From Sclerodactyla briareus (taxonomy: Eukaryota; Echinodermata; Holothuroidea; Dendrochirotida; Sclerodactylidae), in the NCBI GenBank assembly GCA_026419785.1, contig JAODTK010004721.1:124001-188000 (forward strand): a DNA stretch of 64,000 nucleotides, read 5' to 3'. A program made the position numbers and the translations under genes. The notes below the pieces were generated by a model. It was not told the origin of the DNA. It made no database searches and worked only from the letters and a program-made list of their open reading frames with translations. Below, one piece after another: positions 47,843-60,410 of the stretch (positions within the stretch are counted from its first letter, which is position 1; the number at the start of each line of letters is the position of its first letter).

Positions 47843-49490
47843 CTAGGATGGAATGACGAACGGCATGAATGTGTTCACACTCGGTCGCTACTGTAACCGT
47901 TATCGATCAATCACAGTTTCAAATCAATCGGCAATTCTGGAACTTGATAAGAGGAAATAGAAGAAAAGGGGATTTTGAAATACTAAAAATACAAACAATA
48001 ATCATAAGACATCACATAAGAAGTTAACACAAGAAATAAAATCCTTTCCACTGCGAAATACGGCTTTTTGCTCTTTTGGACAAGCAACTAGGATGTTATG
48101 AAATTTTGCATTTTGGGTGGGTTTTTTTTTTTTGTTTTTGTTAAATTCACACATTATATTCTCCCAATTCTTACCTGTTGATTGTCTTCCATTTCACTCT
48201 ATTTTTAGTTGATGTTCCCTTAAATAATTGTATGTCGCCTATTTCGTATGCCTCATAATATATATATGAGTCCAGCCTTTTTAGGCGGGGAACGTGTTCC
48301 TCGTGTCTCTCTGACGAACACCACTGCCTCTATCATTTATCCCTTCACCTCTACATGAGTATAACTTAAGTTAGTATTTTGGTCACACCCCACGTAGACC
48401 TTCTGATGTTTCAAAGATCTCAGACTAGAACAGCCAAAACGACGTTTGCAAGTGTATTATAGAGCAAGAAAATACTCACATTACAAATATAAAATTGAGA
48501 AGATCTGTTAAACCACCTATAGTAAATCAAATATGAAGTCCTACGATGAAGTCGTCTATACGCAGGTACTCAGAATATATTCTTAGCGGGTAAAAATAGG
48601 GTTGCGTCGGTATTGGGTCTGGAGCCTGCAATGTTTGATTGACAATGACGCTTATTTGAATATCAATATGAAGTACTGTTTAAACAGTTTACAATTCCAA
48701 CTTCCAGGTAACTTGGCAAACCACACTGACACTAACGTCTACACTGTAGTTCCAACATCTCATTAAATAAAACAACAACACCCTGGTTTTCTGGTGCGGC
48801 CATAGATACATTTCGGCGAATCACAACTGCCAAACGATTGGCATTTCCGTGGGGTGTGGAACTTTCATCTACACTCATATACTACTCCTCACATAGTGAC
48901 AAACAGTCATTTAAATCCGAGTTTGAGTCTGTTGCTTTTTTTCTTAGTAACACATCATTAATAATGTATGTTTTCTCTTGGATGGTTCTAGTTCAAGAGC
49001 AGTCCGCATACTCGGTCGTGACCACCCTATGGTGGCGCCCTCGAAACCGTAGGCATCGCAGGAGACTTCACCACTCAAAGATTCCTACGCAGAATAATTG
49101 AGTTAAGTACTTTTCTGCATGGACTGCACAATCAGCCCCATACGAACTGCGGTGGCTAGGCAGTGTTATATACTCATTGCTGGTATTTAGGATCCAAGAA
49201 TCACAAAATCGCAGCAACTGCTCATTGACACAGTCAAAAAGTCAATTCAGTGATTTGAAGTGACGTCCTGGCATGTGCTCTCTTGAAGAAAAGGATTTCA
49301 GTTGACGAATATTTTTGAATTATCGAGGAAAGAAGAATACGTGTGATTTGTATGGCCGCAAAGAAACTCCATAACATACAATTTTGCTGTCCCGAAACTC
49401 CCGACATCAATAGTCATTCAAAATAGCTGGCAACACATTATTATCTATTATTACATATAACGGTACGATGCACCTTCCTGTTTTTAAGTT

Positions 49491-49860
49491 TTATTTCACA
49501 TTCGGTTCGTCGTCCGTTGGCAAGCACCATCTGCTGCACTTTCGATTCCTAGGAAAGTTGAAGAAGATCTTGAGACACCCTTCAAAAGCTGTCAGCCGGG
49601 TTGGCTCTGTTGTTCGAATGGACATGAACTGATGAAAAGACTTGAAAAAAGTTATGAAGTTATCGATATTGAAAGAAGTGAGAGTGATAGGATCGACGCC
49701 TAAGCCTGGTTTATAAGTGTCAATTGCTTGGCGATTATTCTTGCTTTCTGGCATGCTCCAAAATCTTTTGTGTCAATATATTGCTTATTCTGACTCATTT
49801 CCAATTTCCTATTCGTACATGATACCCTCTGTTCCTACCGATGTAATAACATTTGCTATG
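49491..49860 (-). CDS. Possible kinase N-lobe region, divergent
   Basis: Minus-strand frames give KDFGACQKARIIAKQL near 49790-49745, then DPITLTSFNIDNFITFFKSF, then HQFMSIRTTEPTRLTAFEGC. The layout loosely matches a glycine loop, beta-3 strand, C helix and strand 4 up to the G-x-C ending. The ATP-binding Lys of beta-3 is not evident (ITLTSF), suggesting a pseudokinase or frame errors. Support comes mainly from being collinear with the two better kinase-like exons downstream. Alternative: unrelated coding or chance. Confidence 0.3.
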
Positions 49861-51385
49861 CCGTCACCACGTCGCAGACTGGATACCGAGAGAGAGAATA
49901 AACTGATGCGCTCTATCTAGGCAGGTATACCAGTATATGGCCGGCACGCGATCAAATACCACAAACTAAAATATTATTTTTCATTCCTTGACGAAGTCAG
50001 AGGAATCTATGCAGTCATGACAGTGTGTGTGCATGTGTGTATGTGTGTGTGTGTGACGCCCAGCCTTGTGAACAACTGTAGCTTCGACCCCACCTGGAAG
50101 ATTAAGTTCATATTTTTGATAGATGGGTTCCCAGAATGAGTACATATACTAGCGTTTTCAGAGTCATGTCAAAGGATCATCTGAATACAGAAAGTGGAAG
50201 TCTGAAAATCCTGGGTGACACTATCAGTCCAGAATGCCTGGTCCGATCAGTTTGAAATTCAGTGCGAGCTTCCTGATTGGGGAGGTACAGGCCCTATTGG
50301 TTTGGGTGTAGACCGAAGTCAGTTGAATAATTTGGCCACTTTAGCTCGTTTACCACGATAACTCGATCCACCTGGATGGATGAATCTCGGTACATGATCA
50401 TTTTGGGGTCAGGTCAAAAGTTTATATGAGGTCAAGAGAGTCAAAGTCTGAATATCTTGTTAACTTGATGAATGCAGGCAACCGTTTTAGTTAAACTAAC
50501 ATCATACACAGCTTAAAGACAATTGCCAGATTTCATAAGACGGGGGTACTCTCACTGACAGTACACCCTCTTCCACTTCACTCCATTCTGGGCAGGGCAT
50601 GATCGACTCCCCCAGCCGCAGATTCACCACGCGCAACTTTGGCCCAGGTCCCCCGGTGCCTACCTCTACCACCCAAGACTTGTTAACCCAGTTACTATCA
50701 ACCATTTTTTCAACATGACAAACCGCCTCAATCTCCGGCATAATCGCGAATCGCAGCTAAACCCAGACGACCGTCTGTCTTCCGATGACACCCACACATC
50801 CATCTAAAAATTCTCTATCGTTTCTCCAACGTTTCAGTCCGATTTGATCCCTTGCACTGCCCAAGTCCCACTACCATAGTGCACAACACTCCCCACAGAA
50901 GCCAAAAATATTTCCTCATGTGTGTTGCGAAAACGACTGAATAAACCTGAAGGTTGTGGTTTCGACAAGGTAGGCTTATGTGGGAGGAAACGGAAAAAGG
51001 AAAAACGATACTCGCTGTTGTAACGCATTGTTCTGAAAAATAGTTTATTATTACAAGGTGATGCCACCAGGTCCATTCTTCTGTATTACAGCTGTATTTT
51101 CCAGGAAGGGAAGGGAAGGGAGAAATCCGTCCCGCGCATTTTTGTCCAGTCAAACCATGTCACCAAATAAAACCGACCTCTTAGTTCTTGGTTATTTTCA
51201 CATCTTTATAAATGATAGTGACTGTAAGGTATGAACAGTGGATGAAAAAGTCCTGTCACGACAATTCTGTCCCGTCGTTTTTTTCGTTTTTTTCGTTTTT
51301 TTTTCGGATTCGTCTTCCTCCTATCAAAGCAATAGACCTTATGTCGATCGTGTATTCTTCCTCTGTTTCTCCTTCTTAGTTATGG
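49861..51385. other. No firm gene; GT microsatellite and one open minus frame
   Basis: The minus frame at 50502-50741 (79 codons) is unusually open and GC-rich, including IEAVCHVEKMVDSNWVNKSW and GPKLRVVNLRLGESIM. It has no family match I know. A further minus pair of open frames spans 50815-51153. Neither has convincing splice context. Confidence 0.3.
50023..50056 (+). repeat. GT dinucleotide microsatellite
   Basis: Imperfect (GT)n interrupted by CAT and AT. Confidence 0.85.
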
Positions 51386-51470
51386 GAAGTGGTTAGCTCA
51401 ATCGGTTAGAGCTCCAGACTGCAAAACCCATTGGGTTCGAAGCCCGTTCGAAGCCTGAGAACTGCCCGCA
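51386..51470 (+). repeat. tRNA-derived SINE head / tRNA pseudogene
   Basis: Box A TAGCTCAATCGG (51394-51405) and box B GGTTCGAAGCC (51434-51444) both match the RNA polymerase III internal promoter consensus, at tRNA-like spacing. The D-arm is intact and the T-arm GGG-TTCGAAG-CCC pairs. The anticodon stem does not pair (CCAGA against ACCCA), with a loop CTGCAAA that would give anticodon GCA. It is therefore not a working tRNA. The following ~130 bp (to about 51600) could be the SINE body. Which tRNA it came from is uncertain. Confidence 0.6.
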
Positions 51471-51789
51471 GTGCTGTGGGAATGAGGCCTATGTTGGGAA
51501 GTCCCACCGCCCACCCAGTGTTATAGTGGTACTCGTGAGGGACTTGTGAAGAGTGGCGGATGCCTTGAGCCGTGGTCACACTTGCCCATTATTCTCAGTC
51601 GGCCGATAATTGAGTCGCCTGATTCGATCGGGCGATCGCGCGCTAGCGAGACTTGGTCAAATTGCTCGATTCTGTCAGCCGGTTCAATACCAAATGAGTT
51701 GTTCGATTCCTATTCGGATTCCATTGTTAGTTTGTTTGGTACAAGTTACACGTTTTTCAAAGACATGTTTCACATTAATATAAATTGAA

Positions 51790-52002
51790 TCATCATTGCG
51801 CCCCCCCCCTCTCCCAGAGATGGCACAAGGCCATTTTGCAGTAGTGATGGCCTGATCGGTACCAGGGGCGTCGCCAGGATTTTTTCCAGTAGGGCGCTAG
51901 GAGTACTGGGCCATTTTCTAGGGGGCCAGATAGGTGGCCAAATTGGTATAACACAGAGGTAAAACCGAACTGCGCGCGAAGCGCTCGCGAGAATCTTACA
52001 CT
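51790..52002 (-). repeat. Probable dispersed repeat
   Basis: Contains a C9 run and the string ggggcgtcgccaggatttt, a style common in interspersed repeats of marine invertebrates. Both strands remain open for about 85 codons, as low-complexity repeats often do. Class not determined. Confidence 0.35.
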
Positions 52003-52600
52003 TTCGGACATTCCCTCGAAGCGGCAATTCTTTGGATATTGAACGATTTTCACCTAAATTTTAGTCATGTCTTTGCACGAATTGTGGGGTCCCTGGCCGA
52101 ATCTTCGATGGCTAGTTTAAGTGTTTCAACCGCAACCGTGTGCCCCCTATCGTCTATTTGCACCGTGCACGCACCCAACTTTCAAAAATGGTCCATAAAT
52201 TGATTAATTGAAAATTTGTAAATAGACCCTAATGCAGAAAATCCACAGCTCCCGCCAAGTGGTAGACTTACCCTCGTTGACTCAACCCCCTTCCTCGAAA
52301 CAACGAAGTTAACACTTTTTGGCATCCCATCGAAAATTCAGGCAATGTTGGACCTTTTTCACCTGAATTGAATCATGTCTTTTTGGTAACGCAATTGGTG
52401 GCGTTCCCTTTCCGCATTTTCGATGCCGTACCGCGTGCCTCATAGTGATAGTGTGTGATCCGGCACCCAACTTTCAACTTTCAAGTGGTCGCACCATAGG
52501 CATATAAATATAAAAAAATCACAGATCCGAAGGCGGTAGACCTACATCCGTCGACCAGGCTGTCGCCTCAACCCCCTTCACCTCAAGATTTGCGAGTTGT
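52003..52600 (+). repeat. Two diverged copies of a ~300 bp unit in tandem
   Basis: Landmarks recur in the same order: catgtcttt at 52067 and 52375, cacccaactttcaa at 52171 and 52462, and ctcaacccccttc at 52282 and 52567. Spacings are 285-308 bp. Identity is moderate. Confidence 0.65.
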
Positions 52601-52879
52601 ATGTTTGTTTTATTTTTTAATAACTGGTCCCTAACGGGAAATCGACAACGTTCAATGAAATAACGATTAACACACCAAGCTGTAGGCCAGTCTTATGCAA
52701 ACGATATCGAAAGAGAAAGTCTGCAACAAGGATATTATATGTCTGAACGCTAGCGTACATTCCGCGCGCGTAAAATTCGAAAATTGAGCAGTGCAGGATT
52801 CACTCAACTCGATCGTTTAGGTCATTATGCATTCGATTATGCATTAAACACGTTGCTGTGTAAATAGTCGGAAACAATG

Positions 52880-53030
52880 TCAGCGAAACAGCAGTCGGCC
52901 TCAAATATGGGGGGGGGGGCAAATGCCATTGCGACCCCTCAACTAAAATTGGGGGACACGGCCCCACTCCATGATCGCCGCCCTTGGTTTTTACTCCATG
53001 AAAAATGATGGGCCCCCAGTGGCGGCGATT
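52880..53030 (-). repeat. Inverted relative of part of the long repeat
   Basis: On the minus strand this stretch reads GGGCGGCGATC, then GTCCCCCAAT about 20 bp later, then a G/C-rich run. That is the order seen at 2413-2475, 11900-11960 and 15080-15140. Similarity is short and moderate. Confidence 0.45.
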
Positions 53031-53128
53031 GGAAAATGCAAAAGTGGAGGGGGGCTGAAAGTATTTATCCTCTTCACTATTTTGAAAGTGTTCAAAGGCG
53101 CGGGGGAATTCGAAATGGGGCTGAAATG

Positions 53129-53375
53129 CACTAATTAGGCGAACGTGTATCACGTGGGCCAAATGCGACCATCTGATGGTCGAGAATATGTCCCCCCCCC
53201 CGATAAGGAATATTCTATTTCACTAATTTATGATAAACGTGTATCCACGTGACAAAATGCGACTTTATGATTGTCGAGATCACGCACCGCCGACTCAATG
53301 GAAATATTCCATGTCACTAATTTATGAATAAAGTGCATCCGTGGGCCAACTGCGCCTTCTGATTAGTTGGTAGTA
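53129..53375 (+). repeat. Three tandem copies of an ~85-90 bp unit
   Basis: The order cactaatt, cgtgtatccacgtg, aaatgcga, tgatggtcgaga, then aatattc recurs starting near 53129, 53219 and 53315. The first unit carries a C9 run. Confidence 0.7.
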
Positions 53376-56300
53376 CTTCTAATTTCCCAACTGCCTCTTA
53401 AAAGCTAATTCACAAGCCCGCGACGTGCATGGAGAGTTCCCAGCCAGCAGAATCTGACGGCCCGCCAGCGACTCTCGTCGGGTTTTGATCGGACCCACAA
53501 CGGCCAACGGTTTTTATGAGGTCAATCGGCGGACACCCGAGTCACATTTCATTTCCCGCACTTATACGTAATCAGTGTGGCCGGCAAGCGGTCACTGAAG
53601 TCCTCCAAGTCTGCTCAACGCGCCAAAACACAAATCGCAGTATTCGCCTACGTCTGCACGATATGTGGTTGCATGCCATGATGACAGACACTGCCAACGT
53701 ACACCTACTGTGTACAATAACGATCGTTCGTTGACAGGCCAAAACGTTGTTTTTCGTTCGACGTTTGCCGCAAATAACGACGTTTTCGCGAGAAGATAGA
53801 GCTACACTTTTATGCAAGAAGAATCGGAGAGTTTAATAACACCATATGACAGGTATGTTGTCACAATGCTGAATATTCCCAGTGCTTAGTTCAAAATCGT
53901 GCTGAAATAGGAGTGGGTTCGGATTCATCATGTGAATGTTTCGAACAGGTAGTAAATCAGGTACGTTATCGTAGTGGCTAGATGATGAGTACGGACCATT
54001 TTTTTTATTTTTTTTATTTGCTCAATTTATAACCGGGGCCCTGTCAATAGACACGCCATTTTTTCCCAGGGTCTCCCCAGTGTTCTCCCCATGGTCCCTG
54101 CACAAACAATAGGACTAACGGATAGCTAAAGCCTATACATGGGCACGTGCAAAAATCAGGCCATAGCTAGGGGGCCTAGGCCTAGGGGCACTTTGTGTAA
54201 GCAGTCAATGGAGCAAGCTAGAAAAGTCACGACATTTCACTCATTTGTGGTGTATCGTTATCACATTCTGATAGGCCTATTTTATTCCTGTCTTTCTACT
54301 TCACATCAATTGCCAGGAAAAGGCATAAATCTTCTTTTACAACTCAAATAGGCCGTTTCTCCCATCTCCAAAACACACTCTAGTCTGCATTGATAAACAA
54401 GACTGAGTGAAGTCTGGCTCCATTGAGCGCCGCAAAACAAAACGCCGCAGACAATTACCGCATGGTAACGCGATGCAACATCAAACCGACGTGAGTTTGT
54501 CTGGCTTTGTATCATGTGATATAGTATACAAGGCGGCATGATTGCAAATGGATACCCATGGTACACTGTACCTGGCGTTGGGGGAATGGGGGTGGGGTAA
54601 GGTTTAGTGAGGTTAGGGGTTAATGTAGGTTTAGGTGTTGGTAAACGATAAGATGGGATTGCATCGTCATTGGAATCTGTACCCTAACCTCACCTTAAGC
54701 TGCGTTACCATGCACGCGGGTGGGCGAGGCAACGCGAGTGACCCGTTTCCATGCAAGCGGGCGGGCGGGTGCCAGGTTTTAACACAATCGCGCACACTTC
54801 CCACCTGTAGTGGTATAGCGCTAGATAAGAACCGTGATAGCCTACTAGTATTATGTTATTGTTACTATTATTTATCAACACCGGACGCATATGCTAGGCT
54901 CATAGTGTTTAAACCTAAAACCCGGTGTTTAGTTTCTTAGAAACCATTGTTTAAATGTCAACGATAGCAGATAAAATACGATTAAATTTCAACAATGACA
55001 GGTTTTTGCTATTTTATTAGCATTAAAACTGACACGTCTGGTTAACCCTCTATGTACAATTGTGCGGTATACACCGCACATTTGACTCCTAACTTCAAAA
55101 AAAAAAAAAAAAATTCCCAACCGGCCCATATCATTCGAAATACCCTAATTCAAAGAGGAAATGATATCTTTCGAATAAGCATAAAACATAAGGGGGTCTA
55201 TGTGGAGCAAATTTGAAAAAAAAAAAAAATCCATCACATGTTTGTTTTCATTACAAAAGGAGATCACAAACAGCGCAACATCGGAAATAATTATCCGCCA
55301 CAAAAGTAACAAACTCAACAGACTTATACGCACGGATCTGGTGTTCAGCAGACAAATTTAGCGTGGGTTCTCCGTGGTCCAGTCGGTTGGTGGTCCAGGG
55401 ATTAAACGATTGAGTCGCAACTGTGTGACACCACGTGACTTTTTACGGCCTGCTCGCTTACCCGGCGGTGCGCGTTAATCCCACGTGTTGATCGATCCTT
55501 CTGGTGAACAGGACATGGGATTTTGTCCCCCCAATATTGTTAAGATGGATTTGAACGCATACTTTTCTCCAAAGAACATCGTCCAGGAGAAGATAATCTG
55601 ATGTTGCAAGCTGTACAAAAAATTCGAACGAGTATCGATTATAGGACGGCGCTGCAAATGACTGCGAGTGTAAATCATAACAGGATGACCGTAGAAGGGT
55701 GACCTGGGCATGTTTCCTGAACAATGAGCACCAGACTGCTGCGGACTTGGCCGCTTGAAAATATTAATAAACGTTAAAGGCATATAGCTTAGCGGCTGGG
55801 GCACAAACGTGAGCATATCGGAACAATTTTACCCCCCAAAATTTTTCAGCATTTCGGTTCAGATATACGAAAACAGAAACTTGGTTATAACATTCCTGGA
55901 CGTAACAACAGTTAATTCACGCAACGTAGACAAGAACAGAAACGTAACAGGATAACAACGTGCGTCAAAAACACAGAGCGACGAGAGGAGGACGTCCAAC
56001 TTACGGCGCTCACCCTACGGCTATGGCGACCCCCATGGGCAATCAAAAAAAAAAAAAAAAAAAAACCCCCCCCCCCCCACCCAAAATCCCAATCATCCCC
56101 AGTGTGACAAAAGTTATGAGAATATAAGAATCTGTAATAATGGTTTTGTTCTTCATCAGAAAATTATCCAACTAAATGAAAATGAAAGAAAAAGAAGCAT
56201 CTCCTATAGTTCCATGGAAACTTTCCAGAATGTTCGACGATATACGTTACTGCACTGGGTATTGGTTGCGCGAAAAGCTATCGATCATCGATGCTCAGCG

Positions 56301-59300
56301 TACCACGTTTTTAAATAAAATCAGTGCATACTGCATAGGCTAGCCCACAATGTTCTGCATGTGATCGTGTGTGCCTCGGAAGAGTTGTCCTGGAGGTAAA
56401 CTTTGGATCTGTCTAATGAATTTAACAGGTGAGTCGAGGTCAATGAAGGTCAATGTGTGTGAAAGTATAAGCAGGGGTGGCGAAACGGACGGAGAGTGCA
56501 AGATGGAATGCCTCGGATGCATGGCTGTAAGATTTAAATAGGATTGTACGGTGGGCCAACTGCCCATGTATATATTAGATTATCAGGGGGTAAACCTATC
56601 AACCTCATTTGAATTTGATATGAAAGTTAGACAACCATAAACCAAGGCAAGTAGAGGAAAAAAAGGTGGCGTCAAAAAATTATCAAAAAGCATCCCTCAT
56701 GTTGTTGCATAGATATGCCAAATTTTAGGCCTCTCTAATGACCGGTAATCTATAAAAAAAAATAAGGTAAAGTACATCCACCAAGTTTGCTTCAAAGCGA
56801 CAGTTCTAAAAATCACTAAAGGATGCATATGTTTCCTCTAATTGCCCTGAAATGACCATTTTTGTATGAAATACACCTATCTGGGCCCCTATTCGGGGCT
56901 ATGAAATACAGTATCTGTTTTCTGGTCCCAATAGAGGTTAGGGCGAAACATGTGGCCAAGTATTTACAATGGGACGTGCCTTCCCCCCAATAACCGTCAA
57001 CCACTATCCTCAACAAAAAAAATATGCTCATGATTGCAATTAGATACATTGCTATGACAACTGTTATTAAAAATATGAAACATGACAATTTAATTGAGCT
57101 GGGAAAGCTCCCAGTGATCTGAGAGACCTGATTTCTCTAATTTTCTGCGTCTTCTGCCTTTGATGGTACATTGGATTAGACCCCAAAATTTCTACAAAAA
57201 CACAGGACCCGCGCCCGATGACACTAGGCTAAGTACCATAATATCCCCGGACATTCGGTATACTCTACTTTGTCTGGCCTGCTATACAGAACGCTCTAAA
57301 AAATGTCCAAGTTAATGGAAATTCAATGGCACCAAACAATACGTCAAAATGGCGGGGGCGCTGAATGGCTCTTATTGTGGCAACACGCGGCTGCACTGCT
57401 GTATATGGCGATTTGTACAGCATTGCCGGGCTTCATGAACTCGGCTGAAGAAAAAAGTTCACATTTTCGCCCAATCGTCCTTACACTATCCAATGTTTTT
57501 TTTAGCATCGCGAACTGTCGACGAGAAGCCGCTGGCTGGCCTACTGGGAGATTGTGGAAACAGGAGGAGAGGGGGGTAGGCCCACCATCTCTCCTCGAAT
57601 AGCAGTGATTCCAGCAACGTGCTGGGTGGGCCCAAAGGGTTGGAAGAGCCGTGCTAACACCAAGACTTTGCATATACTACATTACTAGGCCTGAGAGGCC
57701 GAGCCTACGTTTAACATGGTTACTGTAGGTAGGCTAGCGATACTGTGCAGCTGCAGGTATTATTAGCCAAATTATGTCCAAAATATACATGGAAACAAAT
57801 TTAAGCATGATTGCGACTCGGCTATACCAGTGTAACAGATTATTCTTAGAAAAATTGCACCAAACTTGTTAATTTGGTGCAAGGTCACATGATTTATATT
57901 GTGCATATTTCATGGAATTGTCAACTATTTGCATCCGGCAGCCATTTTGTTTATATTTTTGGGTTCGTCTCTTTATACTCTTTCCATAGAATGACCAAAT
58001 CTGCCCCTGAATGAGTATAAAATTGCAGTTTACAAATCCAATACACAATAGTACAACTGCACACAAAAACCGACCCCCCAGATACATTAAAGGGTTAGAC
58101 ATCTATATGTGTTCAAATAGGTGTCTGGCCTTAAAATGAGAGAATTTGTATGAGATATCATTACGAGTGTTGAAAACAGTTATTAGGTTGCTTGCGAACA
58201 TGATTGAACATAACATTGTCTCTACTCTGCCACTACGGGTACAACTTAACGGCAGTACTGAGATTGCAGGGAATCCCCGGAAATTGATTACGAAAAACCA
58301 CGCGGAGGTGGGAAAAAATCACAGGGACCGATTCGAGAAAACGCCCGCGGCCATGGAAAGGCTCCATTGGAATACTTGGTGGAGCGATTTTACCCCCGCG
58401 TGCATGGAAACGACGTTTACGGCTCAATTCCAAACAATAATTCCCTACCTCCAAGTACAGGGGTACACAGTATGCAACCATGCATATTAACAGGGCATAT
58501 ACCAAAGTATTAACATGGGTATAGTTATGATGAAATCAGGTCAAACTCGCAAGTGAAATTCGCCAAGCCAATTGCCGCACGTCGCACTCGCGCATAAACG
58601 TTGTATTGGATGATGTGAATGACTTCTTTTTTCTTCTTGGTTAATATACACACAGACAATACAACTCATCAGGGACGTCAAAACTCTAAGAGTCAGCCAA
58701 GGTGCCTATCCACCGGAGAGCAGACCAAAATAGTACTGGTACTACCTGACCCCAAGCGAGGTTCCAACAAACCCTGTAGGTGGGGTTAGTTGGACTGCCT
58801 CCCATCAACGCACTTTCTCACCGGGATTATCTCCGGAGCATGAAGCAGTAGCAACATTTTTCTGCGGCATTCGTGATACATCCAAGTCGTCTTCCAACAG
58901 GATAGGTATGGTTTCTTTAAAGCATGTCATTTTTTTAAATACAAAGTGTCATGGAAAATGTTCCAAATAATCCTGCTTTCCCCGATATTGCAGAAATAGG
59001 CGAGTCAACCTTCGGCTAGCGTGTAGCCTTATGTCCTACTGAGGGTTCAGAACTTGACCAACTGTGCAAATAACACTTTTCGAAGAAAATGAGGAAAAGA
59101 AAACTCTGGGACAGGCTGTTGCCACTGGTGTTAGCCAATTTCTTGTGCTTCCTGTCCTTAGAGAGCGTGAAGAATAAAACACTGCCTCTTAGGAGGTGAC
59201 ACTATTGGCCTCAGTCTCATCAACCACTTGGACTACAGAAGATGTTGGCAGACACAGTCACACTGTAAATATACATTGTATACATGTTATTATTAAAGGG

Positions 59301-60156
59301 CAACTGTAGGCACCATAGGTTATATCGTGGAGAATGGAAAACTATTTATGTAGGTCCAAACCCAATTTCAATACGAGTTCCTATGTAGAGTATTGGCCTT
59401 CAAAGTTGGGCCATTGAGCAGAGAAATCCTGAGAATCCAAATCGCACAATAACGCATGACCTCACACTGACAACACATCCCCATCCATTTTTCCTAGGAA
59501 ATTATGATAATTATTTCAGTGTTTAATTCGTTGAATAGTAAAATTTATCAGAAGTTCTGTTGTCTGTATCTCACCAAGTACCCAGCAAACAGCTACAATC
59601 ACTACAGGCAATCCTCTCCCATCTGGGCACTAAATGGCTTGTCGAAGTTGAAATTATGTTGAATTCGCAAGAGGAAACAGAGAATGTTGAGGTTGATGCA
59701 AGTATGACACCATTATAGTGCATGATGGATGCCTTACCATCTTGCGCAATTCCACACAGCTGCACAATACACAAACTTCAAAGGACTATAACTCTGTAAC
59801 AGAAGGTGTATTGAACTTCCGGTTGACTAGCGCATTCAGTTTTTATCCAGCTTATATATCAGACTCTTTATAAATCATCCTGCCAGTTGTCCTTTAAACT
59901 CGGATATCTGGTCATTTATATAGTGGTTATAGCTTCCAGCTATTACTGTGTTACAGGCGACACCAAAGCACTTGAGCATAGAAAGCAGGCACGCTCTTCA
60001 AACAATCTTGGGAGAGCAAGGTGCTGAGGGGAGTTGTTGGGTGGAGGTGGGGGATCACAAATTGCTAACTGGGGGAAGAACTGGGAAATATGCTGGCAGT
60101 GGATGTCAGGGGTCCATGGGAGATTGGCGATACGTCAATTAGAGGCGGCCACTGGC
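53376..60156. other. No gene recognised; scattered A runs and short repeated motifs
   Basis: A runs occur at 55097-55113, 55215-55228 and 56046-56065 (followed by C10). The 18 bp motif CGTTTCCATGCACGCGGG, with one or two changes, occurs at 54703, 54744 and, inverted, 58395. Open frames on both strands at 57303-57673 and 58146-58505 have no recognisable domain and are probably repeat-derived. Confidence 0.35.
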
Positions 60157-60410
60157 GGTCCAACTAGTTGAGCCATCGGATTATGGCAGACGGCTGGCCG
60201 CAGAAAGTCCCACTTCATAATCGGTCCATGGGTGGCCAGCCAGCGGCCCATCGGATGATGGCTGACGGCTGGCCGCCGAAATCCACTCATAATCGGTCCA
60301 TCGGTGGCCAGCCAGCGGCCCATCGGATGATGGCTGACGGCTGGCCGCCGAAGTCCCACTCACAATTGGTCCATCGGTGGCCAGCCAGCGGCCCTCCGGA
60401 CTGATGGACC
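60157..60410 (+). repeat. GC-rich 72 bp minisatellite, about 3.5 copies
   Basis: Units begin with GGTCCA at 60157, 60223, 60295 and 60368. Within each, GGCCCATCGGATGATGGCTG and ACGGCTGGCCGCCGAA are nearly invariant. The middle two units are almost identical. The repeat keeps frames open on both strands, so the overlapping open frames are not genes. Confidence 0.9.

Noticed and set aside
51386..51460. Functional tRNA-Cys (GCA) gene
   Set aside because: The anticodon stem does not pair and the acceptor stem cannot be closed, so it is called a SINE head or pseudogene.
54555..54640. G-rich GGTTAGGGGTTA-like stretch as interstitial telomere repeat
   Set aside because: The units are irregular (GGTTTAG, GGTTAGG, GGTGTTGG) and do not form TTAGGG tandem copies.
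57303..57673. Overlapping ~100-codon frames on both strands with an AAAATGGCGG start context
   Set aside because: No domain was recognised; both strands are equally open in a GC-richer patch, and no splice or promoter evidence was found.
60135..60404. Several 60-78 codon frames on both strands
   Set aside because: They are generated by the 72 bp minisatellite.
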